From assembly GCA_017391525.1 (NCBI GenBank), contig JAFOYE010000033.1, forward strand, positions 1-40,659: a stretch of DNA of 40,659 nucleotides. Reading direction: 5' to 3'. The notes below the pieces were generated by a model, which saw only the letters and a list, made by a program, of their open reading frames with translations, did not search any database and was not told the DNA's origin. The translations under genes and the position numbers were made by a program. The DNA is from Paludibacteraceae bacterium. GTDB lineage: Bacteria > Bacteroidota > Bacteroidia > Bacteroidales > Paludibacteraceae. Numbering within the stretch: the first letter of the stretch is position 1; each line of letters opens with the position of its first letter. Shown here one piece after another: positions 1 through 8,024 of this stretch.

Positions 1-173
1 ATAGCGGTAGTTTGTAGATTAGGATTTTTGAGGAGATACTGCGTGAGCACACCCATGCCAGGACCGATCTCTAAGACACGGCCTGCTGTGATGGTTTCAG
101 CAATTCGTTGGGCGACACTCAGGTCCTTCAAGAAATGCTGGCCCAAAAATTTCTTGGCTCTTACTTGTTGCAT
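1..173 (-). CDS. ksgA: Ribosomal RNA small subunit methyltransferase A (KsgA/RsmA), N-terminal part
   Basis: This is the first 57 codons of the enzyme that dimethylates two adjacent adenines near the 3' end of 16S rRNA, a late step in 30S maturation. The translation begins [15 protein letters not shown], and the KKxLGQHFL motif is the family's hallmark N-terminus. The SAM-binding motif I follows ([12 protein letters not shown]). The gene runs off the left edge, so the remaining two thirds are not visible. The start at 173 is the only ATG in this frame near the motif. There is no Shine-Dalgarno sequence. A good promoter lies on the minus strand at 289-320, giving a leader of about 110 nt. Confidence 0.95.
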   Translation of the reverse strand, partial: MQQVRAKKFLGQHFLKDLSVAQRIAETITAGRVLEIGPGMGVLTQYLLKNPNLQTTA

Positions 174-230
174 TTTGCTGATGATAGTCGTCCATAAATG
201 GTTGTTTTTGGTTAATAATATTCGGCAAAA

Positions 231-262
231 TTTGCATAGTCGCAAATTTTTGAGTACCTTTG
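231..262 (+). promoter_or_regulatory. Bacteroidetes-type promoter for gtrA
   Basis: TTTG at 231-234, a 20-nt spacer and TACCTTTG at 255-262 match the consensus. Transcription should start near 268. This rules out the TTG at 260 as the gtrA start, because that codon lies inside the -7 box, and supports the ATG at 314. Confidence 0.75.
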
Positions 263-288
263 CACGCCGATTTGTTGATTTTCGGCTG

Positions 289-320
289 CAAAAGTACAAT
301 TTTTTTTTCAAAAATGCAAA
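289..320 (-). promoter_or_regulatory. Bacteroidetes-type promoter for ksgA
   Basis: Read on the minus strand, TTTG (320-317), 20 nt and TACTTTTG (296-289) fit the Bacteroidetes sigma-ABfr pattern. The expected start is near 283. The -33 box falls inside the first codons of gtrA, so this promoter points straight at the gtrA promoter at 231-262. Confidence 0.6.
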
Positions 321-802
321 CATTTGTCCAAATAATCACCAAAATTATAGATTTTTTCTATCGACCTTTTGGTCGTTATATCCCTCAACAGCTATTTCGT
401 TATGCTGTTTGTGGTGGTGGTAATCTTATATTAGATTGGATTCTTTATTTTATTGTTTACAACTTTATAATTGGTCATGAATTAATCTATATTAATTTTT
501 TTCATAATAGTTTTTGTTTTACACCTCATATTCTTTCATTTTTAATAGTATTCCCCATAACATTAATAACAGGATTTTGGTTAAATAAACATATTACTTT
601 TACACAATCTTCGTTGCAAGGGTATAAGCAATTGTATCGTTATATTCTAGTAGTGATTGTTAATATATTGATTAACTATTTCGGATTAAAATTATGTGTA
701 GATATTTTTGGCTTATATCCTACTCCTTCTAAGATGATTATTACGATAATCACAGTAGTAATTAGTTTTTTTTGTCAGAAATATTTCTCGTTTAGAGAAT
801 AA
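314..802 (+). CDS. GtrA-like family membrane protein
   Basis: This 162-residue protein has four predicted membrane segments and matches the GtrA family, small inner-membrane proteins thought to help flip polyprenyl-linked sugars. The first segment contains [15 protein letters not shown], which resembles the family's conserved N-terminal FxxVGxxxxxxD pattern. Later segments are rich in I, L, V and F, and the C-terminus is short and basic (FFCQKYFSF). The frame is open from a TTG at 260, but that codon lies within the promoter. The ATG at 314 is therefore the likely start. The HD phosphohydrolase gene follows 18 nt later. The actual substrate cannot be read from the sequence. Confidence 0.85.
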   Translation: MQTFVQIITKIIDFFYRPFGRYIPQQLFRYAVCGGGNLILDWILYFIVYNFIIGHELIYINFFHNSFCFTPHILSFLIVFPITLITGFWLNKHITFTQSSLQGYKQLYRYILVVIVNILINYFGLKLCVDIFGLYPTPSKMIITIITVVISFFCQKYFSFRE

Positions 803-820
803 AATATCAATAGTTTTCTC

Positions 821-2059
821 ATGGAAAGAACGCGAAAAATAGTTAATGATCCGGTCTTTGGATTTTTGAATATACCAGATGGTGTGTTATTTTTTATTCT
901 TCAGCACCCATATATGCAACGTTTGAACCGCATACGTCAGTTGGGATTAAGTTTTTTTGTATATCCTGGTGCTATGCATAGTCGTTTTTTGCATTCGTTA
1001 GGTGCTATGCATCTTATGCAAGAAGCCATAGGTGTTCTTCGTGCTAAGGGAGTAGATATTACTGATAATGAATGTACTGCTTCGATGGCGGCTATTCTTA
1101 TGCATGATATTGGTCACGGACCATTCTCTCATGTTATGGAACATACGCTTGTAGAGGGCATTACTCATGAGGAAATAAGCCTTATGATGATGAAAAATAT
1201 TCAAAATAGTGAATCTATTACTGTTGATGATAAGAATATATTGAAATTGGCTATTGACATATTTCAAGACAAATATGAAAAGCATTTTCTTCACCAATTA
1301 ATTTCTTCTCAATTGGATGTAGATCGTCTTGATTATCTTTGTCGTGATTCCTTTTTCTGCGGAGTAACTGAAGGTAGTGTAGCTAGTGCTCGTATTCTTA
1401 AGATGATGAATGTCGTGGATAATCATCTAGTAGTGGAGGCAAAAGGTATTTATTCTGTAGAGAAGTTTCTTGTAGCACGTCGATTAATGTATTGGCAAGT
1501 ATATCTGCATCATACAAGTGTAGCAGCTGAGCAATTGCTTATAAAAATCCTAGAACGTGCTAAACAATTAGCTCGAAGTGGAAAAGAACTGTTTTGTTCA
1601 CCTGCCCTACATTATTTTCTCTATAATCGTATTACATGCGAAGTTATGCAAACCCAAAATGAGGCATTAAGTTGGTATACTTTGCTAGATGATTCAGATT
1701 TACTTTCGGCAATCAAAGTATGGAGCACAGGGGATGATATAGTTTTGAGAGAACTATGTGATGCTTTTACTAATAGAAAATTATTTAAAGGTGAAATACT
1801 TCTTGATTCACTATCAGATGATGAATACAAATCGTTGATAGACAAATACGTACAAAGATATGGAATAACCAATGAAGAAGCTCCATATTTCTTTGTAGAA
1901 CATGTTTCAACGTCTAATACATATTCAGAAAAAGGTGAATCTATAGGCATATTGTTTAAAGATGGAGCAGTTCGTGATATAGCTGAAGCATCTGATATGC
2001 TCAATATGGAAACGTTAACCTATAAACCTCAAAAACGATATTTATTTTACATGAAATAA
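821..2059 (+). CDS. HD-domain phosphohydrolase (dGTPase-like, COG1078 family)
   Basis: This 412-residue HD-superfamily protein is related to dGTP triphosphohydrolases and SAMHD1-like enzymes. The metal-binding HD motif is H95-D96 within LMHDIGHGPFSHVMEH. An upstream His lies in RFLHSLGAMHLM, and a downstream Asp in SSQLDVDRLDYLCRDS completes the usual H..HD..D site. The N-terminus (KIVNDPVFGFLNIP) is typical of the COG1078 group. The family contains nucleotide hydrolases, but the substrate of this bacterial branch is not settled. The gene follows gtrA closely and precedes lpxD by 38 nt, so it is probably in the lipid A operon. Confidence 0.9.
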   Translation: MERTRKIVNDPVFGFLNIPDGVLFFILQHPYMQRLNRIRQLGLSFFVYPGAMHSRFLHSLGAMHLMQEAIGVLRAKGVDITDNECTASMAAILMHDIGHGPFSHVMEHTLVEGITHEEISLMMMKNIQNSESITVDDKNILKLAIDIFQDKYEKHFLHQLISSQLDVDRLDYLCRDSFFCGVTEGSVASARILKMMNVVDNHLVVEAKGIYSVEKFLVARRLMYWQVYLHHTSVAAEQLLIKILERAKQLARSGKELFCSPALHYFLYNRITCEVMQTQNEALSWYTLLDDSDLLSAIKVWSTGDDIVLRELCDAFTNRKLFKGEILLDSLSDDEYKSLIDKYVQRYGITNEEAPYFFVEHVSTSNTYSEKGESIGILFKDGAVRDIAEASDMLNMETLTYKPQKRYLFYMK

Positions 2060-2097
2060 AATAATTTTAAAAAGTTACTTAGTAATTAATAAAATAT

Positions 2098-3120
2098 ATG
2101 GAATTTTCAGCACAACAAATATCTCTCCTTTTAGGAGGTAAAATAACAGGAGATGCTAATCGTAAAGTGTCTGATGTAGGATCTATTGAAACTGCTAAAG
2201 AAGGACAATTGACATTTCTATGTGATGCAAAATATATCACACATTTGCCTTCTACACAAGCATCAGTTGTACTTATGACCGAATCTATTCCTTTCGAAGG
2301 AGAAACTTCTGCTACAATTATTCGCGTAGAGAATGCTCGTGCAGCTATGGGACAACTGCTCGCACTCGTTGCAAAAGCTATGAATCCTGCGAAACAAGGT
2401 ATTGAACAACCATGTTTCATTAGCGAGGGTGTAGAAGTTCCAAAAGATGCATATATAGGTGCATTTTCCTATATTGGAAAGAATGTCAAATTGGGTGAAG
2501 GTGTACAAATTTATCCACACACATATGTTGGTGATAATGTGAAGGTTGGTGATAATACTATCCTTTATCCAGGTGTTAAAATATATTATAATTGTGTAAT
2601 AGGTAAAGATTGTATTTTGCATGCTGGCGTTGTTGTTGGTAGTGATGGTTTTGGTTTTGAACCTGATGCTAATAAAGTAAACCAGAAACTTCCACAAATA
2701 GGCAATGTTATTATCGAAGATGATGTGGAGATAGGTGCTAATACTACTGTTGATCGTGCTATGATGGGTTCTACTGTTATCCGTCGTAATGCCAAGTTGG
2801 ATAACCTTGTGCAGATAGGTCACAATGTTGAGGTTGGTCAAAGTGATTTCCTTTGTGCGCAAGTTGGTATTGCTGGTTCAGCAAAAATAGGAAGTCATTG
2901 TATTTTAGCAGGTCAAGTAGGTGTTGCAGGCCACTTAGAAGTAACGGACAATTGTATTTTTGGTGCTCAATCTGGCATACCAAGTAATGTTACAAAACCT
3001 GGCATGTATCAAGGTTCACCTATTATTGATGCAATGAATTGGCGTCGTTCTGTAGTAGGATTTAAAAATCTACCTGATATAATGAAAAAACTCAACGAAA
3101 TAGATAAAAAATTGCAATGA
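2098..3120 (+). CDS. lpxD: UDP-3-O-(3-hydroxyacyl)glucosamine N-acyltransferase (LpxD)
   Basis: LpxD transfers the second hydroxyacyl chain from acyl-ACP to UDP-3-O-acylglucosamine, the third step of lipid A synthesis, in the cytoplasm. The 340 residues match the usual length. Residues 1-100 form the uridine-binding N-domain (AQQISLLLGGKITGD). Residues of about 105-300 are a left-handed parallel beta-helix of hexapeptide repeats (IGKNVKLGEGVQIYPHTYVG). The catalytic His lies in LVQIGHNVEVG, and the region HAGVVVGSDGFGFEPD is conserved. The C-terminal helix (MKKLNEIDKKLQ) is as expected. The stop overlaps the lpxC start (ATGA), so the two genes are translationally coupled. Confidence 0.97.
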   Translation: MEFSAQQISLLLGGKITGDANRKVSDVGSIETAKEGQLTFLCDAKYITHLPSTQASVVLMTESIPFEGETSATIIRVENARAAMGQLLALVAKAMNPAKQGIEQPCFISEGVEVPKDAYIGAFSYIGKNVKLGEGVQIYPHTYVGDNVKVGDNTILYPGVKIYYNCVIGKDCILHAGVVVGSDGFGFEPDANKVNQKLPQIGNVIIEDDVEIGANTTVDRAMMGSTVIRRNAKLDNLVQIGHNVEVGQSDFLCAQVGIAGSAKIGSHCILAGQVGVAGHLEVTDNCIFGAQSGIPSNVTKPGMYQGSPIIDAMNWRRSVVGFKNLPDIMKKLNEIDKKLQ

Positions 3121-4022
3121 AACAACATACCATAAAAGATAGTTTCTCTTTTGAGAGTAAAGGCCTCCATACTGGTCTCTATATTCATGCTACTTTCACA
3201 CCAGCACCAGCAAATACAGGTATTCGTATCTGTCGTACAGACTTAGAAGGTCAACCTACTTATGAGGCTATTGCTGACTATGTTACAGCTACAGAACGTG
3301 GTACAGTACTTGAACATGGAGCCTGGAAAGTATCAACCGTTGAACATGCACTCTCTGCACTTTATGCTATGGGGGTAGATAACTGCCTTATTTCAGTAGA
3401 TGCACCGGAGATGCCTATTCTGGATGGCAGTGCTAGATTTTATATCCAAGCAATTGAGAAGGTTGGACTACAAGAGCAAGATGCCGAGCAGAATGTATAT
3501 GTGGTTACCGAGCCTATTGAGTATCAATCTGAGCATGGAAATAAGATGATGATATTGCCTTGTGACCATTATGAAGCAGAGGTAACTATAACATATCCAA
3601 CAGGTTTGCTTCGTGAGCAAAAAGCTGAACTGCACGATTTATGTGACTACAAACGTGAATTATCTTTAGCACGTACTTTTTGCTTTGTGCGTGAAATAGA
3701 ACCACTACTTCGTATGGGATTAATCAAGGGAGGAGATTTGCAAAATGCTCTCGTTATTTATGAAACACCTATGTCACAGGAGGGACTTGATTATATGACT
3801 GAAAAATTGGGTCAACCACGTTTGGATGCTACAAAGTTAGGTTATCTTAGTCCGCTTAATTATCCTAATGAACCTGCACGACATAAATTACTTGATCTCA
3901 TAGGAGATATGTCATTATGTGGTTGTAGAATTCAAGGAAAAATTATTGCTCTACGTCCTGGACACACTTTTAACACACAGTGTTGTAAGCAGTTACGCAA
4001 TAGAATAGTTGCTAAAAAGTAA
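3117..4022 (+). CDS. lpxC: UDP-3-O-acyl-N-acetylglucosamine deacetylase (LpxC), stand-alone form
   Basis: LpxC is the zinc-dependent deacetylase that commits the cell to lipid A synthesis. Zinc ligands are visible: the His in STVEHALSAL and the His/Asp pair in RHKLLDLIGDMSL. The catalytic His is in LRPGHTFN. The 301 residues are a complete single-domain LpxC, comparable with the E. coli enzyme at about 305. Most Bacteroidetes instead encode one LpxC-FabZ fusion of about 460 residues. Here the frame stops after the LpxC domain and a terminator follows directly, so the FabZ half is absent. The start overlaps the lpxD stop by 4 nt. Confidence 0.96.
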   Translation: MKQHTIKDSFSFESKGLHTGLYIHATFTPAPANTGIRICRTDLEGQPTYEAIADYVTATERGTVLEHGAWKVSTVEHALSALYAMGVDNCLISVDAPEMPILDGSARFYIQAIEKVGLQEQDAEQNVYVVTEPIEYQSEHGNKMMILPCDHYEAEVTITYPTGLLREQKAELHDLCDYKRELSLARTFCFVREIEPLLRMGLIKGGDLQNALVIYETPMSQEGLDYMTEKLGQPRLDATKLGYLSPLNYPNEPARHKLLDLIGDMSLCGCRIQGKIIALRPGHTFNTQCCKQLRNRIVAKK

Positions 4023-4041
4023 AATGAACAAAATACAAATT

Positions 4042-4071
4042 AAAATGAGTTCGAAAGGACTCATTTTTTTT
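4042..4071 (+). terminator. Rho-independent terminator after lpxC
   Basis: The stem ATGAGTTC / GGACTCAT (one T-G wobble) closes on a GAAA tetraloop and is followed by an eight-base T run. It separates the lpxD-lpxC transcript from lpxA. Confidence 0.9.
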
Positions 4072-4295
4072 ATTTCTTGTTTTTTCATTTTCGGGTAGAT
4101 ATCGGGTAGATAAAGATGAGATAATATTTGTTTGAGAAGGATACGATGCCATACTTATTTGTTGTGGCACAAATTATTTTAAAATAATAGGTTAAACTTG
4201 CATATATGCAAAAAATATTGTACCTTTGCGCGATTTTTGATTATTTTGCCGTGAAAGGCATCTAAATAAAGTTGAAAAATAAAAAATTAAGCATT
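4072..4295. other. Intergenic region between lpxC and lpxA
   Basis: No gene is visible. In other Bacteroidetes this interval would be occupied by the FabZ half of lpxC-fabZ. I find no FabZ-like reading frame here. It holds a perfect direct repeat of the 11-mer TCGGGTAGATA (4091-4101 and 4102-4112) and the lpxA promoter at 4197-4228. Confidence 0.6.
4197..4228 (+). promoter_or_regulatory. Bacteroidetes-type promoter for lpxA
   Basis: CTTG at 4197-4200, a 20-nt spacer and TACCTTTG at 4221-4228. The expected start is near 4234, giving a leader of about 60 nt before the ATG at 4296. This gives lpxA transcription independent of lpxDC. Confidence 0.8.
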
Positions 4296-5060
4296 ATGAA
4301 TTTTATTCATCCAGAGGCAAAACTTCATCCAAGTGTACAAGTAGGTGCTTTCTCTTGTATTTACGACGATGTAGAGATAGGCGAAGGTACTATCATTGAT
4401 AATAATGTAACCATCTATGGAGGTACACGTATTGGCAAGAACTGCCATATTTATGCGGGTGCTGTTATCGGTGGTGATCCACAAGATTTGAAGTTTAAAG
4501 GTGAAAAAACCTATGCTATCATAGGTGATAATACTACTATTCGCGAGTTTGTAACCATTCACCGCGGTACAGCTTCCAAAGGTAAGACAGTAGTGGGTAA
4601 TAACTGCCTAATCATGGCTTACTGCCACGTGGCACACGACTGCCTTTTGCACGATCACATCATCATGTCTAACTGTACACAGTTGGCTGGAGAGGTCGTG
4701 GTAGAAGATTGGGCTATTATTGGTGGTGGATCTCTTGTACACCAATTCTCTCATATTGGTTCTCATGCCATGATTCAAGGTGGATCGAGAGTTAATAAGG
4801 ATGTTCCTCCATACATCATTGCAGCTCGTGAACCAATCAGTTATTGTGGTATCAACTCTGTTGGACTCAACCGTAGAGGATTTACCAAAGAGCAGATTTC
4901 GGCCATCCAAGACACTTATCGCTTGCTTTATATGTCAGGCTTGAATATGTCACAAGCTGTAGAGCAAATAAATGCAACATTACCAGAGAGTCCAGAAAGA
5001 GATCTGATTGTTGAATTTGTAAAAAGCTCACCACGAGGTGTTGTACGTGGATATAATTAA
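4296..5060 (+). CDS. lpxA: Acyl-ACP--UDP-N-acetylglucosamine O-acyltransferase (LpxA)
   Basis: LpxA performs the first acyl transfer of lipid A synthesis, moving a 3-hydroxyacyl group from ACP to the 3-OH of UDP-GlcNAc. The protein has 254 residues, close to the family size. It is built of hexapeptide repeats through residue 190 (FIHPEAKLHPSVQVGAFSC onward), with the catalytic His in AYCHVAHDCLLHDH. The C-terminal helical domain includes GLNRRGFTKEQISAIQD. The ATG at 4296 is preferred over an in-frame TTG 24 nt upstream, because LpxA proteins begin just before the first repeat. The gene has its own promoter and is separated from lpxC by a terminator. glnS follows 51 nt later. Confidence 0.95.
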   Translation: MNFIHPEAKLHPSVQVGAFSCIYDDVEIGEGTIIDNNVTIYGGTRIGKNCHIYAGAVIGGDPQDLKFKGEKTYAIIGDNTTIREFVTIHRGTASKGKTVVGNNCLIMAYCHVAHDCLLHDHIIMSNCTQLAGEVVVEDWAIIGGGSLVHQFSHIGSHAMIQGGSRVNKDVPPYIIAAREPISYCGINSVGLNRRGFTKEQISAIQDTYRLLYMSGLNMSQAVEQINATLPESPERDLIVEFVKSSPRGVVRGYN

Positions 5061-5072
5061 ACTGATCGCCCT

Positions 5073-5101
5073 GTTTAAAGTTTAGAGTTTAAAGTTTAAA
5101 G
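5073..5101 (+). repeat. Tandem heptamer repeat between lpxA and glnS
   Basis: Four tandem 7-mers (GTTTAAA, GTTTAGA, GTTTAAA, GTTTAAA) fill most of the 51-nt gap. On the other strand the unit reads as CTTTAAA or CTCTAAA, similar to the repeats at 30634-30668, 38012-38046 and 39295-39315. Confidence 0.85.
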
Positions 5102-5111
5102 ACAAGAATAA

Positions 5112-6803
5112 ATGGAATTAGAAGAAAGAAGTCTCAATTTCATTGAGCAAATCGTAGAGAAAGATCTCCAAGAGGGGAAAAATGATGGACGTATTCAAAC
5201 TCGTTTCCCACCTGAGCCAAATGGTTATCTGCATATAGGTCACGTAAAGGCCATTTGCATGGACTTTGGTATCGCAGAGAAATATAACGGCGTATGTAAT
5301 CTCCGTTTTGATGATACTAACCCTGTGAAAGAGGACGTAGAATATGTAGATTCTATTCAACAAGATATTGCTTGGCTTGGATTCAAGTGGGGAAATATCT
5401 ATTATGCTTCTGACTATTTCCAACAGCTTTATGATCTTGCTATTGAGTTCATTAAGCAAGGAAAAGCATATATTGATGAACAAACTGCTGAGCAAATTGC
5501 AGAGCAAAAAGGTACACCTACCGAACCAGGTGTAGCTTCTCCATATCGTGACCGTCCAATAGAGGAGAATCTTCGTCTTTTCCAAGCTATGCAAAATGGT
5601 GAGATTGAGGATGGTAAAATGGTACTTCGCGCAAAGATTGACATGGCTAATCCAAATATGCACTTCCGTGATCCTATCATGTATCGTATCATTACTACGC
5701 ACCCTCACCACCGTACTGGTCGTCGTTGGAATGTATACCCAATGTACGATTTTGCACATGGTCAATCTGACTACTTCGAGGGTGTGACACACTCTATTTG
5801 TACTCTTGAATTCGTGGTGCATCGTCCATTATACGACTATTATATTGACCAATTTATTACTGGCGACTATCGTCCACGTCAATATGAGTTCAACCGCCTC
5901 AACATCACCTACACAGTGATGTCTAAGCGTAAGATGCTCCAACTCGTGAAAGAAGGACTCGTAAGTGGATGGGATGATCCTCGTATGCCTACTGTATGCG
6001 GTCTTCGTCGTCGTGGATACACTCCAGAGGCTATTCGTGCTTTCATCGACAAGATTGGCTATACCAAGGTAGAGGGTATGATTGATCTCGGTTTGCTTGA
6101 GCACACAGTGCGTGAGACTCTCAAAGAAACAGCACCACGTGTTTGTGCAATCTTTGATCCTGTGAAACTCGTGATTACCAATTATGAGGGTGAAGGAGAA
6201 ACAATCGTAGCGGAGAATATAGATGGACATCCAGAATTGGGTACCCGTGAGATGAAGTTCGCTAAGGAGCTTTATATTGAGCGCGGTGACTTCCAAGAGG
6301 AGGGTGACAAGAAATTCTTCCGCCTCAGTCCTGGTGGCCGTGAGGTGCGTTTGAAAGCCGCTTATATCATCCAAGCCACAGGCTGCGAGAAGGATGCTGA
6401 GGGTAATATCACTACCGTATATGCAATCTACGATTCTGACTCTAAGTCAGGAACCGAGGGTGGTAACCGCAAGACAAAATCCACTATTAATTGGGTAGAG
6501 TGTAACTCTTGTGTAGATGCGGAGGTTCGTTTGTATGACCGTTTGTTTGCGTGCGAGAATCCATCTGCTGAGGAGGGTGACTTCCGCGATTTGCTTAATC
6601 CTGATAGCTTAAAGGTGGTTAACTGCAAGATAGAGGGCGCTTTAGCTGCTGAAAAGAAAGCAGTAGAAGTGGTAGATGGCGTTGCTAAATGCAATAACTA
6701 CCAATTCCTCAAGCATGGTTACTTTGTGGTGGATCCTGATACTACTAGCGAGAAACTTGTGTTCAACCGCACTGCATCGCTCAAGGATAACTGGCAAAAA
6801 TAG
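5112..6803 (+). CDS. glnS: Glutaminyl-tRNA synthetase
   Basis: This class I synthetase charges tRNA-Gln directly. The 563 residues agree with the bacterial family (E. coli 554). The HIGH motif is at residues 41-44 within PPEPNGYLHIGHVKA. The KMSKS equivalent is VMSKRK near residue 270. The fold continues into the two C-terminal anticodon-binding beta barrels. The LRFDDTNP motif after HIGH distinguishes the Glx group, and the overall pattern fits GlnRS rather than GltX. Its presence implies that Gln-tRNA is made directly. The gene is probably read from the lpxA promoter. Confidence 0.96.
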   Translation: MELEERSLNFIEQIVEKDLQEGKNDGRIQTRFPPEPNGYLHIGHVKAICMDFGIAEKYNGVCNLRFDDTNPVKEDVEYVDSIQQDIAWLGFKWGNIYYASDYFQQLYDLAIEFIKQGKAYIDEQTAEQIAEQKGTPTEPGVASPYRDRPIEENLRLFQAMQNGEIEDGKMVLRAKIDMANPNMHFRDPIMYRIITTHPHHRTGRRWNVYPMYDFAHGQSDYFEGVTHSICTLEFVVHRPLYDYYIDQFITGDYRPRQYEFNRLNITYTVMSKRKMLQLVKEGLVSGWDDPRMPTVCGLRRRGYTPEAIRAFIDKIGYTKVEGMIDLGLLEHTVRETLKETAPRVCAIFDPVKLVITNYEGEGETIVAENIDGHPELGTREMKFAKELYIERGDFQEEGDKKFFRLSPGGREVRLKAAYIIQATGCEKDAEGNITTVYAIYDSDSKSGTEGGNRKTKSTINWVECNSCVDAEVRLYDRLFACENPSAEEGDFRDLLNPDSLKVVNCKIEGALAAEKKAVEVVDGVAKCNNYQFLKHGYFVVDPDTTSEKLVFNRTASLKDNWQK

Positions 6804-6821
6804 TTTAGAGAACGGCATTAT

Positions 6822-7274
6822 GTGCCTACAGAACGCCCTCTGGGCTACAGTTTAGAGGCGATGAATATACGAACTCAAAATGGTAAACAATATGTTCTCT
6901 GTGCGTGGAGACGACGCTTTGTTCGTCTCACGCCAGAGGAGTTGGTACGACAAACAACGCTGAAGCTTTTGGTGGATGAGTTTAATTATCCAAGTAATCT
7001 AATTGCTGTCGAGGTACCTATAATGGTAGCTGGTAAGCCTAAACGCTGCGACGCAATAGTTTATAATAAGGAGATGCAACCACTAATGCTAATAGAGTTT
7101 AAAGCACCTACTGTTCCGCTCACTCAAGAGGTTTTTGATCAAGCCGCCATCTATAATAGATTCCTGCATGTGCCATATTTATTTTTTAGCAACGGAAAAC
7201 AAACAATTATAGCGGAGGTGAAGGAAACTGAATATTGTTTTTTGAATAATGTGCCCAAAATACCTCTATTATAA
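6822..7274 (+). CDS. HsdR-N-like (type I restriction R N-terminal domain) protein
   Basis: This 150-residue protein matches the small Bacteroidetes family carrying only the N-terminal nuclease-like domain of type I restriction HsdR subunits (HSDR_N_2 type). The PD-(D/E)xK-like core is visible: the Asp in KRCDAIVYN and the ExK of MLIEFKAP. The conserved RRxFVRLTPEE region is near residue 32. No helicase domain and no hsdM or hsdS genes are nearby, so it is unlikely to be part of a restriction system. The function is unknown. The likely start is the GTG at 6822, 18 nt after glnS. The ATG two bases upstream is in another frame and soon meets a stop. Confidence 0.8.
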   Translation: MPTERPLGYSLEAMNIRTQNGKQYVLCAWRRRFVRLTPEELVRQTTLKLLVDEFNYPSNLIAVEVPIMVAGKPKRCDAIVYNKEMQPLMLIEFKAPTVPLTQEVFDQAAIYNRFLHVPYLFFSNGKQTIIAEVKETEYCFLNNVPKIPLL

Positions 7275-7312
7275 CAGGGATTTTTTAAAAAAACTTTTTT
7301 TATTAAAAATAA

Positions 7313-7344
7313 TTTGTTATTATAAAAAATAATTTGTACCTTTG
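7313..7344 (+). promoter_or_regulatory. Bacteroidetes-type promoter for the acidic lipoprotein
   Basis: TTTG at 7313-7316, a 20-nt spacer and TACCTTTG at 7337-7344 form a perfect consensus. The leader before the ATG at 7453 is about 100 nt, longer than most in this window. Confidence 0.8.
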
Positions 7345-7452
7345 CAGCGAATAAAGGTTTTAAGCCTTGCTTATTAATAAAAAAAATATATGTGGAGTAT
7401 TCCGAAAAGCCCAAAAGTGAGTAGGAAAAACAACTATTAAAATTTAATCAAA

Positions 7453-7917
7453 ATGAAAAAACTATTTTATGTACTACTTTGTGTAGCGTGTGTATCTTTG
7501 GTTGCAAGTTGCAAATCTGACGAGGAGAAAGCAGCTGAGGCTGTAGCAGAAATTATGGATGAAGCTGCTGATATGTATGACGAAGCAGTTGATTCTTATG
7601 GTTCTTATGATTCTTATGGTTCAGAGTCTTATGGTTATGACTATGATGAAGATGACTATGCATCTGACGCTTATGACTATGCTTCTGACTATGCTTCTGA
7701 CGCTTATGATGCAGTGTCTGACGCTTATGATGCAGTGTCTGACTATGCTAGCAGCTATGACGATGATGATCTTTACGAAGCAGCAGGTGCAGCTCTTAAC
7801 GTAGCTAGTAAAGCAGCTAAATACGCTGCTGATGATGACTATGATTATGAAGAGGCTGCTGAACTAGCAGGTGCAGCTCTTAATGCTTATGGTGCAGCTC
7901 TTGATGCTGCTTGGTAA
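7453..7917 (+). CDS. Very acidic Asp/Tyr/Ala-rich lipoprotein
   Basis: This 154-residue lipoprotein has a type II signal peptide ending in LVASC, with the lipidated Cys at residue 20. The mature part is low-complexity. Residues of about 30-110 are Y, D, S and A repeats (SYGSYDSYG, DAYDAVS twice), and the last 45 residues are two Ala-rich helices containing AGAALN. A 21-bp tandem duplication (7699-7719 and 7720-7740) encodes the doubled DAYDAVS. No catalytic motif is visible. The composition suggests a flexible, strongly negative surface or periplasmic protein, but that is inference. It is monocistronic, with its own promoter and terminator. Confidence 0.85.
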   Translation: MKKLFYVLLCVACVSLVASCKSDEEKAAEAVAEIMDEAADMYDEAVDSYGSYDSYGSESYGYDYDEDDYASDAYDYASDYASDAYDAVSDAYDAVSDYASSYDDDDLYEAAGAALNVASKAAKYAADDDYDYEEAAELAGAALNAYGAALDAAW

Positions 7918-7946
7918 TAAAGCATTTTAAGAATACAAAAATACTA

Positions 7947-7976
7947 AACAATCGGGTGTTTTCACTCGATTGTTTT
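7947..7976 (+). terminator. Terminator after the acidic lipoprotein
   Basis: A 12-bp stem (AACAATCGGGTG / CACTCGATTGTT, one G-T wobble) closes on TTTT and is followed by a T run. Confidence 0.9.
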
Positions 7977-8024
7977 GTATCTGTGTGATAAAATCTTTTT
8001 TCATTTCTTAGATAATTAACCTAA

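Noticed and set aside
28..423. 131-codon plus-strand frame over ksgA and gtrA
   Set aside because: It overlaps the conserved KsgA N-terminus on the other strand and GtrA in another frame, with no similarity to a known protein.
2263..2862. 199-codon frame antisense to lpxD
   Set aside because: It mirrors the hexapeptide-repeat codons of lpxD, giving a low-complexity Thr/Ile/Asn product.
4072..4271. Remnant of FabZ after lpxC
   Set aside because: I looked in all plus frames for the HRYPFLLVD-like motif or a long frame and saw none.
6822..7274. Type I restriction system
   Set aside because: Only an HsdR-N-like domain exists. No helicase part and no hsdM or hsdS genes are nearby.
7559..7804. 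Met/Leu-rich frame inside the acidic lipoprotein gene
   Set aside because: It is the shifted reading of GAT/TAT/GCT repeats. The signal-peptide frame is the real one.
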